Shown here: one piece after another, positions 1 through 11,690 of the stretch
Layout of the letters: each line of letters starts with the position of its first letter
How positions within the stretch are numbered: position 1 is the first letter of the stretch
Source of the DNA: Kingdonia uniflora
Lineage: Eukaryota; Streptophyta; Magnoliopsida; Ranunculales; Circaeasteraceae
Direction of reading: 5' to 3'
NCBI GenBank assembly: GCA_014058105.1
Contig: JACGCM010000750.1
Coordinates: 1,302,001 to 1,366,000, forward strand
DNA: 64,000 bases
Program-made: the position numbers and the translations under genes
Notes under the pieces: model-generated
What the model was told of the DNA's origin: nothing
The model's input: the letters and a program-made list of their open reading frames with translations, nothing else
Databases searched by the model: none

Positions 1-720
1 AAGGCTACTTTGAAGCCTACTCAAATATCTCAAACCCCATCCAATCCCCAAACAAGTCTCCCAAAGATTATCTGAAGACGAAGCCCCGACTCTGAACAAG
101 CCTCGAAGAAGAGCTTCACTACAACATCAAAAATACTTTGACCATATCTGTACATGGTCAAAGTGTGATAAGACAGCCAGTTCACCAGATAGGAACAATG
201 CCATTGTCGGTCCAGTCAGCTACAGTGGCAGAACCAACAGACGGCTACAGTGTCAGCGTACAATAACAGGGCCAATAGATAGCTACAGTGACAGAGATAG
301 ACCCAGCATTTCCGGCTTCAACACCTGCTCCGGAATACCCGCTTGATGTCCGGAGGGAACCCGGAGGGTACCCTTGTAATATGACCTAACCTTGGTGACT
401 TAGCATCTCCTATGATCTATAAATAAGGGAGATGTGGAATCAAGGAGAGGTTACAAAAACTCAGTCCCCTGAGCCCTTTCTGATTACCTTCGATCACCTT
501 GTAAAACCCAGTACTCGAACCTTTGACTACTCAACAGAAATATAAACACTCTTAAAAATCCTCGTAAGAGGTCGTAGAGAGTCACATTCTAGGCCTCCAT
601 GCAAGTATATTGTCTATGGATTATATGCATTCTAGATCATATACTTGATTTCCTGTGATAAAGGATTAACCTCGTGGTGTAAGAGCCGACTTCCCCCCTG
701 CCCGTAGTTAGGCCCCTACA
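1..720 (+). repeat. 5' LTR, truncated by the window start
   Basis: Matches 989-1690. About 43 bp of its left end lie outside the window. It ends in CA (…CCCCTACA) directly before the primer-binding site. A TATA-like box (TATAAATA, about 418-425) sits in the right part, as expected for an LTR promoter. Confidence 0.85.
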
Positions 721-740
721 TTTGGCACCATCTGTAGGAA
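721..740 (+). other. Primer-binding-site-like sequence
   Basis: TTTGGCACCATCTGTAGG lies immediately after the LTR end. Plant Ty3/gypsy elements often carry a TGGCGCC-type PBS here. I do not assign a tRNA. A similar sequence (TTTGGCGTCGTC, minus strand) abuts the 5' LTR of element B at 58732. Confidence 0.65.
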
Positions 741-930
741 TAAGAATAATGTTCCTACCCCCATAACCCCTACTTAGCCCCATCTAAACTCATTTATTAC
801 TCCAAAACCAGCAATATTCCTTTATTACCACTTTTATTACCTACCCAGAAACCAACAGTCAAACCGTTCAACTTCCAACGCCAAACAGTTTTCTCAGCAA
901 ATGCCTCTACGCCTATTTTCGAGCCCTTCG

Positions 931-945
931 CTGAGAGGGGGCGAA
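931..945 (+). other. Polypurine tract
   Basis: A purine-rich stretch (GAGAGGGGGCGAA) directly precedes the TG of the right LTR. It fits the plus-strand priming site and fixes element orientation as plus. Confidence 0.7.
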
Positions 946-1690
946 TGTAGTAGCCTACTCGCAGCCTTCTACCCCAGTCAAATACTCAAAGGCTACTTTG
1001 AAGCCTACTATAATATCTCAAAGCCCATCCAATCCTCAGACAAGTCTCCCAAAGATTATGCGAAGACAAAGCCTCAAAGAAGAACTTCACTACAACATCA
1101 GAATACTTCGACCATATTCGTTCATGGTTGAAGTATGACAAGACAGCCAGCTCACCAGAGAGGAACGGTGTTATTATCGGTCCAGTCAGCTATAGTGGCA
1201 GAAATAACAGACGGCTACAATGTCAGCACACAGTGACATGGCTAACAGACAGCTACATTGACAGAGATAAACCCAGTATTTCTAGCTTTAACACCTGCTC
1301 CGGGATACCCGCTTGATGTCTAGAGGGAACCTGGAGGGTACCCCTGTAATATGACCTAACCTTGGTGACTCAGCATCTCCTATGTTCTATAAAAAGGGGA
1401 GATGGGGAATCAAGGAGAGGTTACAAAAACTCAGTCCCCTAAGCCCTTACAGATTACCTTCGATCACCTTGTAAAACCCAGTACTTAAACCTTTGACTAC
1501 TCGACAGAAATATAAACACTCTTAAAAATCCTCGTCAGAGGTCGTGGAGAGTCGCATTCTAGGCCTCTACGCAAGTATATTGTGTATAGATTATTCGCAT
1601 TCGAGATCATATACTTGATTTCTTGTGATAAAGGATTAACCCCCTGGTGTAAAAGCTGACTTCCCCCCTGCCCGAAGTTAGGCCCCAACA
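946..1690 (+). repeat. 3' LTR
   Basis: A 745-bp terminal repeat, TGTAGTAGCC…CCCCAACA, with the expected TG/CA ends. The TATA-like box is at about 1388-1395. The target duplication cannot be checked because the left flank is outside the window. Confidence 0.85.
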
Positions 1691-1719
1691 AAATCCCAAC
1701 TTTCAAGATTACTTAATTT

Positions 1720-2126
1720 TATTCATCGAGAAGCATTACATCACATGCTCACATGTAGTTACATTTAAAACAAAGAACATGACTAACTCGCTTACATGGG
1801 ATCAACAGTCCTCCAGTAGAAAAAATGTCATCTTGCCTAATTTCATCCTCCGTCATAAGCCTCAAGAGATTACGACGATCATCAACTTCCCAAACTTCAT
1901 CCGTACAGATACCATATCAGAACCAACGATCAGTATCCACCTCAATTTGTTCAGGAGACATGCCTGTAATATCTAGCAACCCTATATCAGGAAGTTCATC
2001 GGCCACCGACAAATATCCAAAGTGTTGTTCCTCCATTTCAGCTATCATGATGGCCAGCCAACCCTCTTTTGCATCTCTCTCACGGCGTACACGAGTTCTC
2101 ACCATTAAAAAACACACTTCTGCCAA
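1720..2126 (-). pseudogene. Decayed ORF of unknown function
   Basis: On the minus strand an open stretch starting MAEVCFLMVRTRVRRERDAK runs to a TGA at about 1917. The same frame then continues with protein-like acidic sequence (EVWEVDDRRNLLRLMTEDE). It looks like one coding sequence of about 130 codons broken by a stop. I do not recognise the family. It may be a gene fragment carried by the Helitron-like block that ends at 6404, or the remains of a retroelement ORF. No catalytic motif is visible. Confidence 0.3.
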
Positions 2127-2425
2127 CTTTCAAACAAGACTTGGCTATTTATAGCACCAGATTTTGGAGATCCTACCAAGCATATATCCTATAACTATAC
2201 TTACGCTGCAAATCATGGGATTTCACCCTTTTAATATTCAGGGATCGTACATCCTGCAAATTTATTTCTTGCAGTAAATGGGTAATTCGAGAACTATAAT
2301 ATTCGAGAAATAAAGTATAACAAGCACAGTACTTCGAGACCATTTTTGTTATGTGTAGGTCGACAGCAAAATTAGACAAATAGATCAAGCAATTTATTTC
2401 AAAATAAGCTAGAGTACAAGATTAT

Positions 2426-2767
2426 TCATTTGTTACAACCAAGATAGCCAACAGGACAACCTTTATAGTTGTCCCGGGCAGCAAGAGGGTCTTCCTCCCT
2501 TACCAACATCATAGCACAGTTCCTTTGACTACCAACATACTCTGAAGGACTCAGAATTACAGTTTGTAACTGGCAATGGTACAGATTATCCTCTTTAGCC
2601 ACCTTCGCCTCCACCTCGCTCATCCCCTCATAGTTTGGCTCCACCGGTGCCAACGTTCGACCATTAATACACAGTTTACCAAAATACCATCTTATTAGCT
2701 CTCAATACTTGAACTTAACACAGTGGAAAAATGCTTCTTCACGGAGCTGAGCCCTCATCTTCAACAT
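2426..2767 (-). pseudogene. Decayed ORF of unknown function
   Basis: An ATG at 2767 opens MLKMRAQLREEAFFHC, then meets a TGA after about 18 codons. The same frame then stays open to 2426 (…VEPNYEGMSEVEAKVAKED…CPVGYLGCNK). Composition is protein-like but I recognise no domain. It lies next to the decayed ORF at 1720-2126 on the same strand, and the two may be exons of one captured gene. The stretch 2768-3458 holds nothing else I can name. Confidence 0.3.
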
Positions 2768-3458
2768 CTTACAAAGGGAGCAACTGACCTCCTCCAACAC
2801 AAATAATGAGTATTTATACATTCAACCCCAATGAATCACAACTCCCAAGAGTCAAAAGCAACAATTACAATCTCAACTACCCTCCTAGGGAACCACTCAA
2901 GGGCCCTACACAGTCCGCACATATCCCTTCGAGATCTTTTCAAATTTGTAATAGCAGTATTCAACGTTTTCTTCTCGACACAACAACAAGTAATTGTATC
3001 GAGAATAGGGTGATTGTAGTAGCATATTCTCTAGATTTGACAAGGATAAGCTGGTAGAACTTAGTTAAAGATATTTTGTCATTCGAGAAGATGTCACATT
3101 TGTGACTACAGATCACAAAATATAGCTGTTACGCTTGGTCAAATAGAGCCGTTACAAGAAGATCCGCAAAGTTTACCCACAGCCCATTAAAATAGGAAAC
3201 CATTTATTTTGTAACTACCTGTATCCATTATAAATACAGGCAAAGCATATATTAATCCAATCTGTAACTCTATTATTCTTCTACAGTTTCACATCCTTAC
3301 TATTCATTAATTGTAACAACTATAACATATTAGATTTCTAAACCTAAATCCTTCTCAAGGTAATGGTTTTTCACAGGCTTTATTGAGTTTTCCCGTAAAA
3401 TCTAGCGTATTCAAGTTTATAGTTATAATTTCCATACAAAAATATTGGCAAAGTTTAC

Positions 3459-6215
3459 CTTGCAAAAAATATGCCATTACAGGATGGATCATTGTTAAGA
3501 GTTGTTTTTTAACCCACAAGATGCCAACATAGTTGTTGAAGTCCTCGTCGTGCTTCTAGATTAATTTTCACAGCAGTACATATTTTACCCCATTCTAATA
3601 CTTTAAATCGCAATTCTGAGAAGTTTGGCTACCGGTAACTCGTTTGAAGGGTTGGATCATGGTCAAGAGTAGCGTTTCAGCCGACCACACTCAGAATAGT
3701 TACCAAATAATTCATCGAGCTTTTTGCTGGGTTTTTAAAATGGTACGGTTTTTTCCCCTTTTCGATGCTTTAGATTGTAATTCTGAGAAGCTTAGGCAAC
3801 TCGTTTGAGGGGTTGGTTCGTGGTTAAGAGTAGCTCTTCAGCCGACCACGCACAAGAATATTTTCATAAAGGTTTATCGAGCAATTGGCTAGGTTTTCTC
3901 TCCATTATAGATTCTGCCCCTTTTCCGATGCCTTAAATCTCAATTCAAATAAGTTTGGTTGCCAAAAACTTGTTGGAGGGGTTGGATAGAAGTTAAGAGT
4001 TGTTTTTCTGCCCACCACATACTAACATTGTTATCAAATGGCTCGTCAAACTTCTGGAATTCTTTTCACACCGGTACTTAATTTGCCCCTTTCTGATGTA
4101 TTAGATCATACTTCTGGGAAACATGGTTACCGACAACTCGATTGAGGGGTTGGATCGTGCTTAAAAGTAGCCATTCAATCAACCATACACTGGAATAGTT
4201 ACTAAAATTTAATTATGCTTTTGAGTGGATTTTCTCACCGCTACAGATTTTACCCATTTCCGATGCTTTAGATCGTAATTCTAATAAGCTTGGCTACCGA
4301 CAACTCGTTTATGGGGTTAGATTGTGGAAAAAAATACATTTTCAACCTAACACACACTAGTATAGTTACCAAAAAGGTTCATCGAGCTTCATGATTGGTT
4401 TTCATACAGGTACAGATTTTGCCCTATTCCGATGCTTTAGATCTCAATTTTGAAAAGCTTGGCAGCTGGCAACTCGTTTGATGGGTTGGATCTCGATTAA
4501 GAGTTGATTTTTAACCCACCACATGTTAGGATTGATACCAAATGGCTAATCGAGTATCAGGATTGGTTTTCACACTGGTACGGATTTCGTCCCATTCTAA
4601 TGCTTTAAATCGCAATTTTGAGAAGTTTGGCTACCGGTAACTCGTTTAAGGGTTGAATTATGGTTAACTATTGCTTTTTAACCCATAAAAGGTTAACATA
4701 GTTGCCAAAAGACTCTTTGTGCTCCTAGATTGATTTTCAGACCGGTACAAAGTTTGCCTCATTTCGATGCTTTAGATCGTAATTCTAAGAAGCATGGCTA
4801 CCGGTAACTCGTTTGAGGGGATGGATCGTTACAAAAAGGTTCATCGAGCTTTTGGCTGGGTTTTCTCACCGGTACGGACTTCACCCCTTTCTAATGCTTT
4901 AAATCGTAATTTTCATAAGTTTGGCTACCGATAACTTACCAAATGGTTCGTCGAGCTTTTGGTTTGGTTTACACACTGGTACAAATTTTAACCCTTTCTA
5001 ATGTTTTGGATCATAATTTGGAGAAGGTTGGTTACTGTCAACTCATTTGAGGAGTTGGATCATGGTCAAGAGTTACTTTTTTACTGAGCACATGCTAGAA
5101 TCATTAACAAAAGGTTTGTCAAGCTTTTGTTTGTGTTTTCACACTGGTATGGATTATACCTATTTTTGATTTTTAGATAATAATTTTGGGAAGACTGGCT
5201 ACCGATAACTCTTTTGAGGGGTTAGATCTTAGTTAAAAGTTCATTTTCAGCCCACCACATGTTAGCATAGTTACCAAATGGCTTGCCGAACTTCTGAATT
5301 GGCTTTTATGTCGATAAGAATTTTGCCACATTCTGATGCTTTATATCACAATTCTGAGAAACTTGGTGGCCGGGAACTCGTTTGAGGCGCTGGATCACGT
5401 TTAAAAGTTTCTTCTTAGCCCACCACATGCTAGCATAGCTACCAAATGTCTCATCGAGCTTTTGAATTCGTTTTCATACTGATAAGAATTTTGCACCAAT
5501 CTGAGGCTTTAGATCGCATTTCATAAAATCGTGGCTACCGACAACTCGTTTAAGGGGTTGGATCTCAGTTAAGATTTGCTTTTCAGTCCCCCACATACTA
5601 GGATAGATACTAAAAGGCTTGTCGAGCATCTCGATTGTTTTTTCCACCGGTACGGATTTTTGCCTCATTCTGATGCTTTAGATCGTTATTTTGAGAAACC
5701 TGGCTACCGATAACTCATTTTAGGTTCACATCATGGCTAAGAGTTTATTTTCAACCCACCGCACACTAGCATAGGTTCCAAAAGGCTCATCATGTTTCTA
5801 GATTAGTTTTTACACTGGTACGTAGTTCGCCCCATTTCGATGTAAAAGATCACAATTCTGAGTAGCTTGGCTACCAGAAACTCGTTTGAGGGGCTGGATT
5901 GTGGTTAGGAGTAGCTTTTCAACCGACAACACTCTAGAATTGTAACTAAATGGTTCATCACACTTTTGTCCAACTTTTCACAACAGTACGGATTTTACCC
6001 CTTTCCGATGCTTTTTCTAGATTGGTTTTCACACCGGTATGGATTTTGCCCTATTCCGATACTTTAAGTCTAAATTCTAAGAAGCTTGGCTACCAGAAAT
6101 TTGTTCATGGGGTTGGATCGTGGTTAAGAGTTGATTTTCTGCCCACCACACGATAGCATAGTTATCAAATGGCTCGTCGAACTTCTGGAATGATTTTTAC
6201 ATCGGTACGTGATTG
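3459..6215. repeat. Satellite-like tandem array, about 17 monomers of roughly 167 bp
   Basis: A marker phrase (GGCTACCG…AACTCGTTTGAGGGGTTGGATCG) recurs near 3628, 3797, 3961, 4125, 4291, 4461, 4628, 4796, 4923, 5028, 5198, 5364, 5533, 5702, 5869 and 6090. Most steps are 164-170 bp. Two short steps near 4923-5028 mark deletions and one of 221 bp near 6090 marks a partial duplication. Other phrases (TTTTCACACCGGTACGGATT, CCACCACATGCTAGCATAG) recur with the same period. Monomers are visibly diverged, so the array is not freshly expanded. No ORF accounts for the period. Confidence 0.9.
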
Positions 6216-6310
6216 AGAATATGATTTTGATTTGGAAAATATCATAATACCACATTGACATCTTTTCCTCTACAAATTAAAAGATTACCAAAAAAATAAT
6301 AAATCTCAAC

Positions 6311-6404
6311 CCTCGATCTCGGGCAACTCATCGATCTTGAGGCTTTAGGACATCCTGACCTCTCTTTGTCCCTAGAAAAAGGACCACCCTGAATGTAATA
6401 TAGA
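6311..6404 (-). mobile_element. 5' terminus of a second, probably non-autonomous Helitron
   Basis: Read on the minus strand, the sequence starting at 6404 is TCTATATTACATTCA. The same 15 bases start the 5' end of the neighbouring Helitron at 16546. A TC start and an AT insertion site fit Helitron ends. The neighbour's CTAG end lies directly against it, so the two are joined end to end. This element would extend left through the satellite array. I could not find its 3' end; it may lie beyond the LTR element or outside the window. Confidence 0.45.
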
Positions 6405-6437
6405 CTAGTATTACCCGTGGATCGCTACAATGATTAC

Positions 6438-6515
6438 GTCAACGCACCTTCAGCGCTATAAAATTGCCCCTTAACGCGCCTTCGACGCTATATAATTGTC
6501 CATGAGCGCATATTC
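6438..6515. repeat. Short tandem repeat near the Helitron 1 3' end
   Basis: About 2.5 copies of a 38-bp unit containing ACGCgCCTTCgaCGCTATA and AATTG. Subterminal repeats of this kind are common near Helitron 3' ends. Confidence 0.5.
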
Positions 6516-6956
6516 GCCTCTTAAACTACCGCTCTTGGAAATAATGGGAAAATATCCCAAGTAATTTTACAAAAAATAATGTAAATTGTATTATTTTGTA
6601 GACAACTAATAGTTTACGGGACGATATCATATAGTTCATGAGACATTCTGGTAAAATTTGTAAACCACAAATACCAGTAACTATCCTGTAAAAATTTGCA
6701 ACAACCACCAAAGAAATATTTAAGGAATACATATAAGTAATTTTTTGATTGAAAATAACTACGAAAAGGGTGAATACTATTTACCTATGCAAACACATAG
6801 TGGAAAATTTCACTAATGCCTGAATTACGTATCAGCTAGATGCATAAAATGGGATAATCAAGTATGCATTTAAACATAACATATTTGAAATTAGTGTAAA
6901 AATTAAAAATATGAAAATGGAATGAATTTTTATTTATTTATCCAATGCTTAAAATG

Positions 6957-6983
6957 AAAAAAAAAAAAAAAAAAAAAAAAAAA
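6957..6983 (+). repeat. Poly(A) run
   Basis: An uninterrupted run of about 25 A with no flanking structure that I can assign. It lies between Helitron 1's 3' end and its helicase. Confidence 0.9.
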
Positions 6984-7445
6984 CATTGTCTAAATGAATC
7001 TGGGTAAGAAAACATTAAAAAAGCTTTTAAGCCTATACGACATTATTCTAAGCTTATGGCATTATTCAAGCCACATGAAATTATTTGATTAGTCATCACA
7101 TTTGAAGATAACTTTTGTCCACTTCGGTTGATACTCAAGCAAACAATACGTTTTGATGTCAAATTTAAAGCAGTTGTCAGACCTACTGGTAAACCTTGAC
7201 CCATTTCTATTAAAATTTTAAATTTTACAATGAGAAATTATGAGATGGATTGATGAAATTGTTTTAATATTTTGGGCGGGAGTTTCTTACGAGTTCGATA
7301 TTTATCATTTTTTTCAATTAAGATAATTTTTCTCTACTTTCAACAAATCTCGAAGACTAATAGCAAGTAATATATTTAAATTAGCATTATGTAATAATAC
7401 GCCAAAAATAAGATTTACGAAATGGCTAAGAGATACATACTTGAA

Positions 7446-10400
7446 TTACAATAAGACTTCAGGGTAAATTATGTTTGTCGCACAACGTGAAGCATTTGGT
7501 GGTAATAGTGTGGTGATTATGTTTGCAGAAGTGCATCTCAGCAATGCCATATTCAATGTTTCATGAAAGAATACTTTTGTCCATAAATCTACCCCTACAT
7601 ACTTGACTGAGTGTCCATGAGATTTGTTAATTTTTATTACATATGCTAATCGTATAGGAAACTGACGTCGCATCATTTTAAAAGGCAGTTTACTTATTGA
7701 CGGTGTCAATGAAATTCTAGGAATAAAGACCAAGTTCACAGCATATTCACCAATCAATATCTTAGCCTTAATAATGCGCGTCGCACATTGAACTTCCATT
7801 AAGCGAGTTTCATTGCAAAGTCCATCTTTGGGAGCAAGATTTTTTGGTAACATAATTAGACATTCAATTTTAAGGTTTAGCTTGAATGGTGGCAAACCAA
7901 GAGGGTCAAGGTTGTTTAAGTACTTACTTGGATAACGATTATTAATATAAATACGAGCAACTGATTCATGTTCTTCAATTTTATCTATTGTTAAATAAAC
8001 TATTGGTTCTCCCAAAAATATGTTTAAAGTGTCACCATTGATTGAGCTCACATCATCATTTCTTCCAAACAAAATGGTTCTCTTAGTTAGAAAACATTGT
8101 TCTCTTTCGCAAAAAATATTCAAGTTCGGGTAGATAGAAAGTATTAGGTCTTCAACATTTTCACAATTATGAATTGTTTAGGGCAGTTGAGTAGTTTCTA
8201 TAGGGTTGCTTCCAATCTATACATTATAGAACATAACAATGTAAAAGTTAGTGTTAGACTTATGGGTTAATTAAAAGGTGAATAAATGTTTACAATGAAT
8301 TAACACAATTATTACCTCCATAAAAAAATCGGCGAATTGTGCATTAGTTGTTGTAGCATAATCCAAATGCATAATTTTAAACAAAATTAATACACATACG
8401 CGCCCCATAATGACGATCGTCTCAACGATGCACCAACAATTAGTTCTTGTGCCCCTTTTGGCACAACATGTATAATTTAACAAAACTCCCCACCAAGAAC
8501 AACTATAATTCCACCAAATGATCGATTATCATTCTGCATGTCTCGTAACATGCACTCAACTATCTCAACAAAGTGCTTGTATTGTATTGGAACCTCATCC
8601 CATATAATAAGTTTGGTTTCCCTAAACATCTTTGCTTGAAAAGTTTGCTTAGTAAAACCACATTTCAATTTCTCTAACACATTTATTGAGATCTTGAATC
8701 TAGAATGTGCAGTTCTACCTCCATCAAGTAGCAAAGACACAACACCCAAGCTTACCACCATAATAACAATATCCCTCTCTTTTCGACAAGTAGCAACAAT
8801 AACATTATAAACAAAGTCTTACTAATACCAGCTAGTCCATTCAGCAAGAAAAGATGTTTGTTATTGTTAGCCACAGAAACCACAACCATGTTATAAGCTT
8901 GTTAATGTACAATATTAACCAATTAACATTTAGAATAGCATGTACGAATTGCTCATCATACTAGAATTGTCTTTGTTCCCATATAAGTTTATTCCCTTTT
9001 ACGGCAAGCCAAATTCCTATTGGTATTGGCATTTTTGGGAAATCTTTGAGAGTTTTACCTGACTTAAATAATAATTCATCTAATAGATACAAACCATAAT
9101 TTTTAATCTGATCTTTTGTCAAATTTTTAATGTAAAACTAGGTCCTAATTTTGTAGGTGAGATCATCACAAATATTTTTCCAAAACTTCTTCCATAACTC
9201 TTTTGCCTTTATTGGATTGCATTCTGATAAATAATTCTCAATGATATTCTCAACTGATATCCGGTTTTTATGACTACAACTTCCTCTTAGCAATCAACCC
9301 ATTATTTATCATCTTCAAGTAGTCTCATCACAGCACATGTTACTTTGAATGTGTCATACAAACTTCCGTTGTGAGTATGCAAGCATTCAAAAGATGTTGG
9401 ACCTTTCCTAACAGTAAGAAGTAATCGTAAGTAATATTTCTCCCCAAAGTTTAGGCTTACATAGTAAATTCGACCAATTGCAAACTTATGTTGTTATTTT
9501 TTTTGTATCCAACCTTTTAGACCATCATTACCATGCCAAACGTAGTGTTGAGGAAATTATTGATATGTAAATGCCTAGGCCTCATCATGTTCAGCACAAT
9601 ATTCAAAAAATGCAGTTAAAGATGTTTTCTCATCAACTGTTCGAACACGAATATAGGCCATAAATTCGCGTGTATTAAAAATAATGTGATGAATCCCAGG
9701 TAAATGCAATGCCAATCGTACTACATTAGGTTTCTCTTGATGTACATGAAAGCCAAAAAGTCATCAAGCCCCTTCTAGAGGTCCTATATATCGAGAATCG
9801 AGATACAACAATATTTTGTTTACCACAATCACCATAGTTGCCCGATCATGACCTTTGTAGATGTGCATGTGAATGTGTTTAACACATTAAAGACCCGCAC
9901 AAATTTCTGCATTGATATGGCAAAAAATAGCTCAGACATGTAAGGGTTATATGCTACAATATCTCTGTTATCAACCATTTTCCCTTTAATAATATACGTT
10001 TTATCTGGTGTTAGTCGTCATCTATAAACAGGATAACCGTCGCTACCCATAGTTGTTTCTTTGGCATATTGTCTAGGATATCGCTTTGTACACTTACCAA
10101 TATCCATGCATGGGGAGTTCATGTTAGCAAGGCCACATGGTCTTTGAATCGTATACTTTATTATAGTGCTAAAGAGCGAGGGATTCGACATTTCATCAGG
10201 AATTTTGACATTGGCGATCTAATTAACCTGCAATATTGTTCTAATTTTATCCTCATGGCTCACGAATACCAATGCATGCATAAATAATAAACCGTACTTT
10301 TGAAACTTAATGGTCCAAACATATCTAACATAAGTTCCGATAACATGATTTTCTATAACTTTCTTTAACAAAGCCTTCTTCTTTAACTCTTTAACTCTTT

Positions 10401-11690
10401 AACTCTTTAACTCCAAAACACCGAAAAACTAAATCCGATCAATCGTAAATAGATTGGTTAGGTAAGAATGTGTTTGTAATCTCATGCCACTTCGGAGTAG
10501 CTGTTATTATTAGAAAGATATATGGATAGTTATTGTAACGAGTAATTGCCAATGAATACTGATATATTTCATGCATATTCCATGCACTACCAGTACGCAA
10601 TGAGGGTAAAATAATACGATGTCCAACTTGATTAGGTTCTAATCTATCTGTCACAATATATGTTAGTCCACTGTACAGGTCAGAGTAAAGATTACCATGG
10701 TTATCATTAACATATCGCAGTTAATTTTACTCGGCTGATACCCATGCATCTACTATAAATTGTTGAAATAATATTCCCACTCTCAGGATTGGTGAATATT
10801 CTGTAGGATGTTCGAATAGATGATAGAAATATTATTCCCATTGTGTAAGGCCTTTCCCAGAGGAATACCATGTGTTGTGCGCCACATTCCAATATTTTAA
10901 ATGGATTGACTACCCAAGTTGTACTGTAGGGAAAACAAAAACATAATACAAAGGAAGGTAAATAAGGTGGCATTCACTAATATGCATCAACCCTTTCTCT
11001 GCCTTAAGATAAATATTAATGTTCCTCACGCAACTTACATTCGATCCATCTCCGAGAAATATAACTGCAATTTCATCAGTTAATGGCAAATTGTATCTAC
11101 GATGGTATGTTAAAGCACTATACTGTAGAAAAGCTAGCACGTTAAGGTTTTTATCTTTACCCACTGCATCTTCTAATATCTCATATGCGTGATGATATAA
11201 CTTGCATAATGGGTTACTTTGGACTAATGTGTCTTCAATAATTTTTAGTACTTCTCTTCTGAAACTTGGGTTCCTTCTCTACGGGTATGAAGAGCTGCAC
11301 CGGGGTAGTAGATGTATAGTTGTGCATACATCGCTTCTTAACCTTGATTTAGAAGTAGTGAACCCATTCATGGTGCAACTCTCCATGGATAATAAAGGAA
11401 GATGGTCCTCGCCCAAGAATTACTTAAACATCCAGTGTAATGCCAAGACTCGTAAATGCGTTGGCTACATTATATTCTCAAATGCACTTCCAAAATGACC
11501 TTGAACATAGGACATTTCCATCGTATAATTCTTGTATCACATTTGGCAATGGATCAAGGTTTGGGACACTAATTTTACCCAATAGTCAGCATTGACCAAA
11601 TCGCGGGTTGCTGATCGAAAAGACCATTTGTCATTCTTCACTCCAATAAATTGCAAAGTAATGAATACATAATGCATCCATTTTGGCCAA
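7446..11690 (-). pseudogene. Helitron 1 Rep-helicase (RepHel), decayed
   Basis: RepHel proteins join a rolling-circle HUH endonuclease to a PIF1-type helicase and mobilise Helitrons. Read on the minus strand, pieces appear in family order. A Helitron N-terminal segment (about 11164-10910, DEIAVIFLGDGSN and HISECHLIYLPLYY) comes first, then 10654-10439 (GHRIILPSLRTGSAWNMHEI). The Rep motif lies near 10340, where the usual PHMH reads LFMH, losing the first histidine. Helicase motifs lie at 8761-8477 (GGRTAHSRFKI, IIWDEVP), and the helicase C-terminus at 8123-7446 (KDGLCNETRLM, INKSHGHSVKYVG). Many stops and frame changes separate them. The last block alone is open for 225 codons but is only the protein's C-terminal part. 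Confidence 0.85.
10379..10412. repeat. 8-bp microsatellite TCTTTAAC
   Basis: Four to five tandem copies of TCTTTAAC lie just upstream (in minus-strand reading) of the Rep motif of Helitron 1. On the coding strand the expansion reads as repeated K-E-L. Confidence 0.85.

Larger units (their letters stand above)
1..1690 (+). mobile_element. LTR retroelement with almost no internal region (non-autonomous, Ty3/gypsy-related)
   Basis: Two long direct repeats (1-720, cut by the window edge, and 946-1690) flank only 225 bp. The left repeat is followed at once by a PBS-like sequence at 721, and the right one is preceded by a purine tract (931-945), which is LTR-retrotransposon anatomy. Nothing coding lies between them, so gag and pol must come in trans. 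The first roughly 80 bp of the LTR and the PBS resemble those of element B at 44543-59448, on the other strand here, which suggests B-like elements as the helper. The LTRs (about 745 bp) are longer than usual for TRIMs, so it may equally be a deletion derivative. By eye the two LTRs are about nine-tenths identical, so the insertion is not recent. Confidence 0.85.

Noticed and set aside
7446..8123. A 225-codon open frame read as an intact helicase gene
   Set aside because: It is only the C-terminal third of a Helitron helicase. Walker motifs lie in other frames upstream and the whole gene is broken.
10069..10287. Plus-strand 72-codon frame
   Set aside because: Opposite strand of the Helitron 1 Rep region; no independent support.
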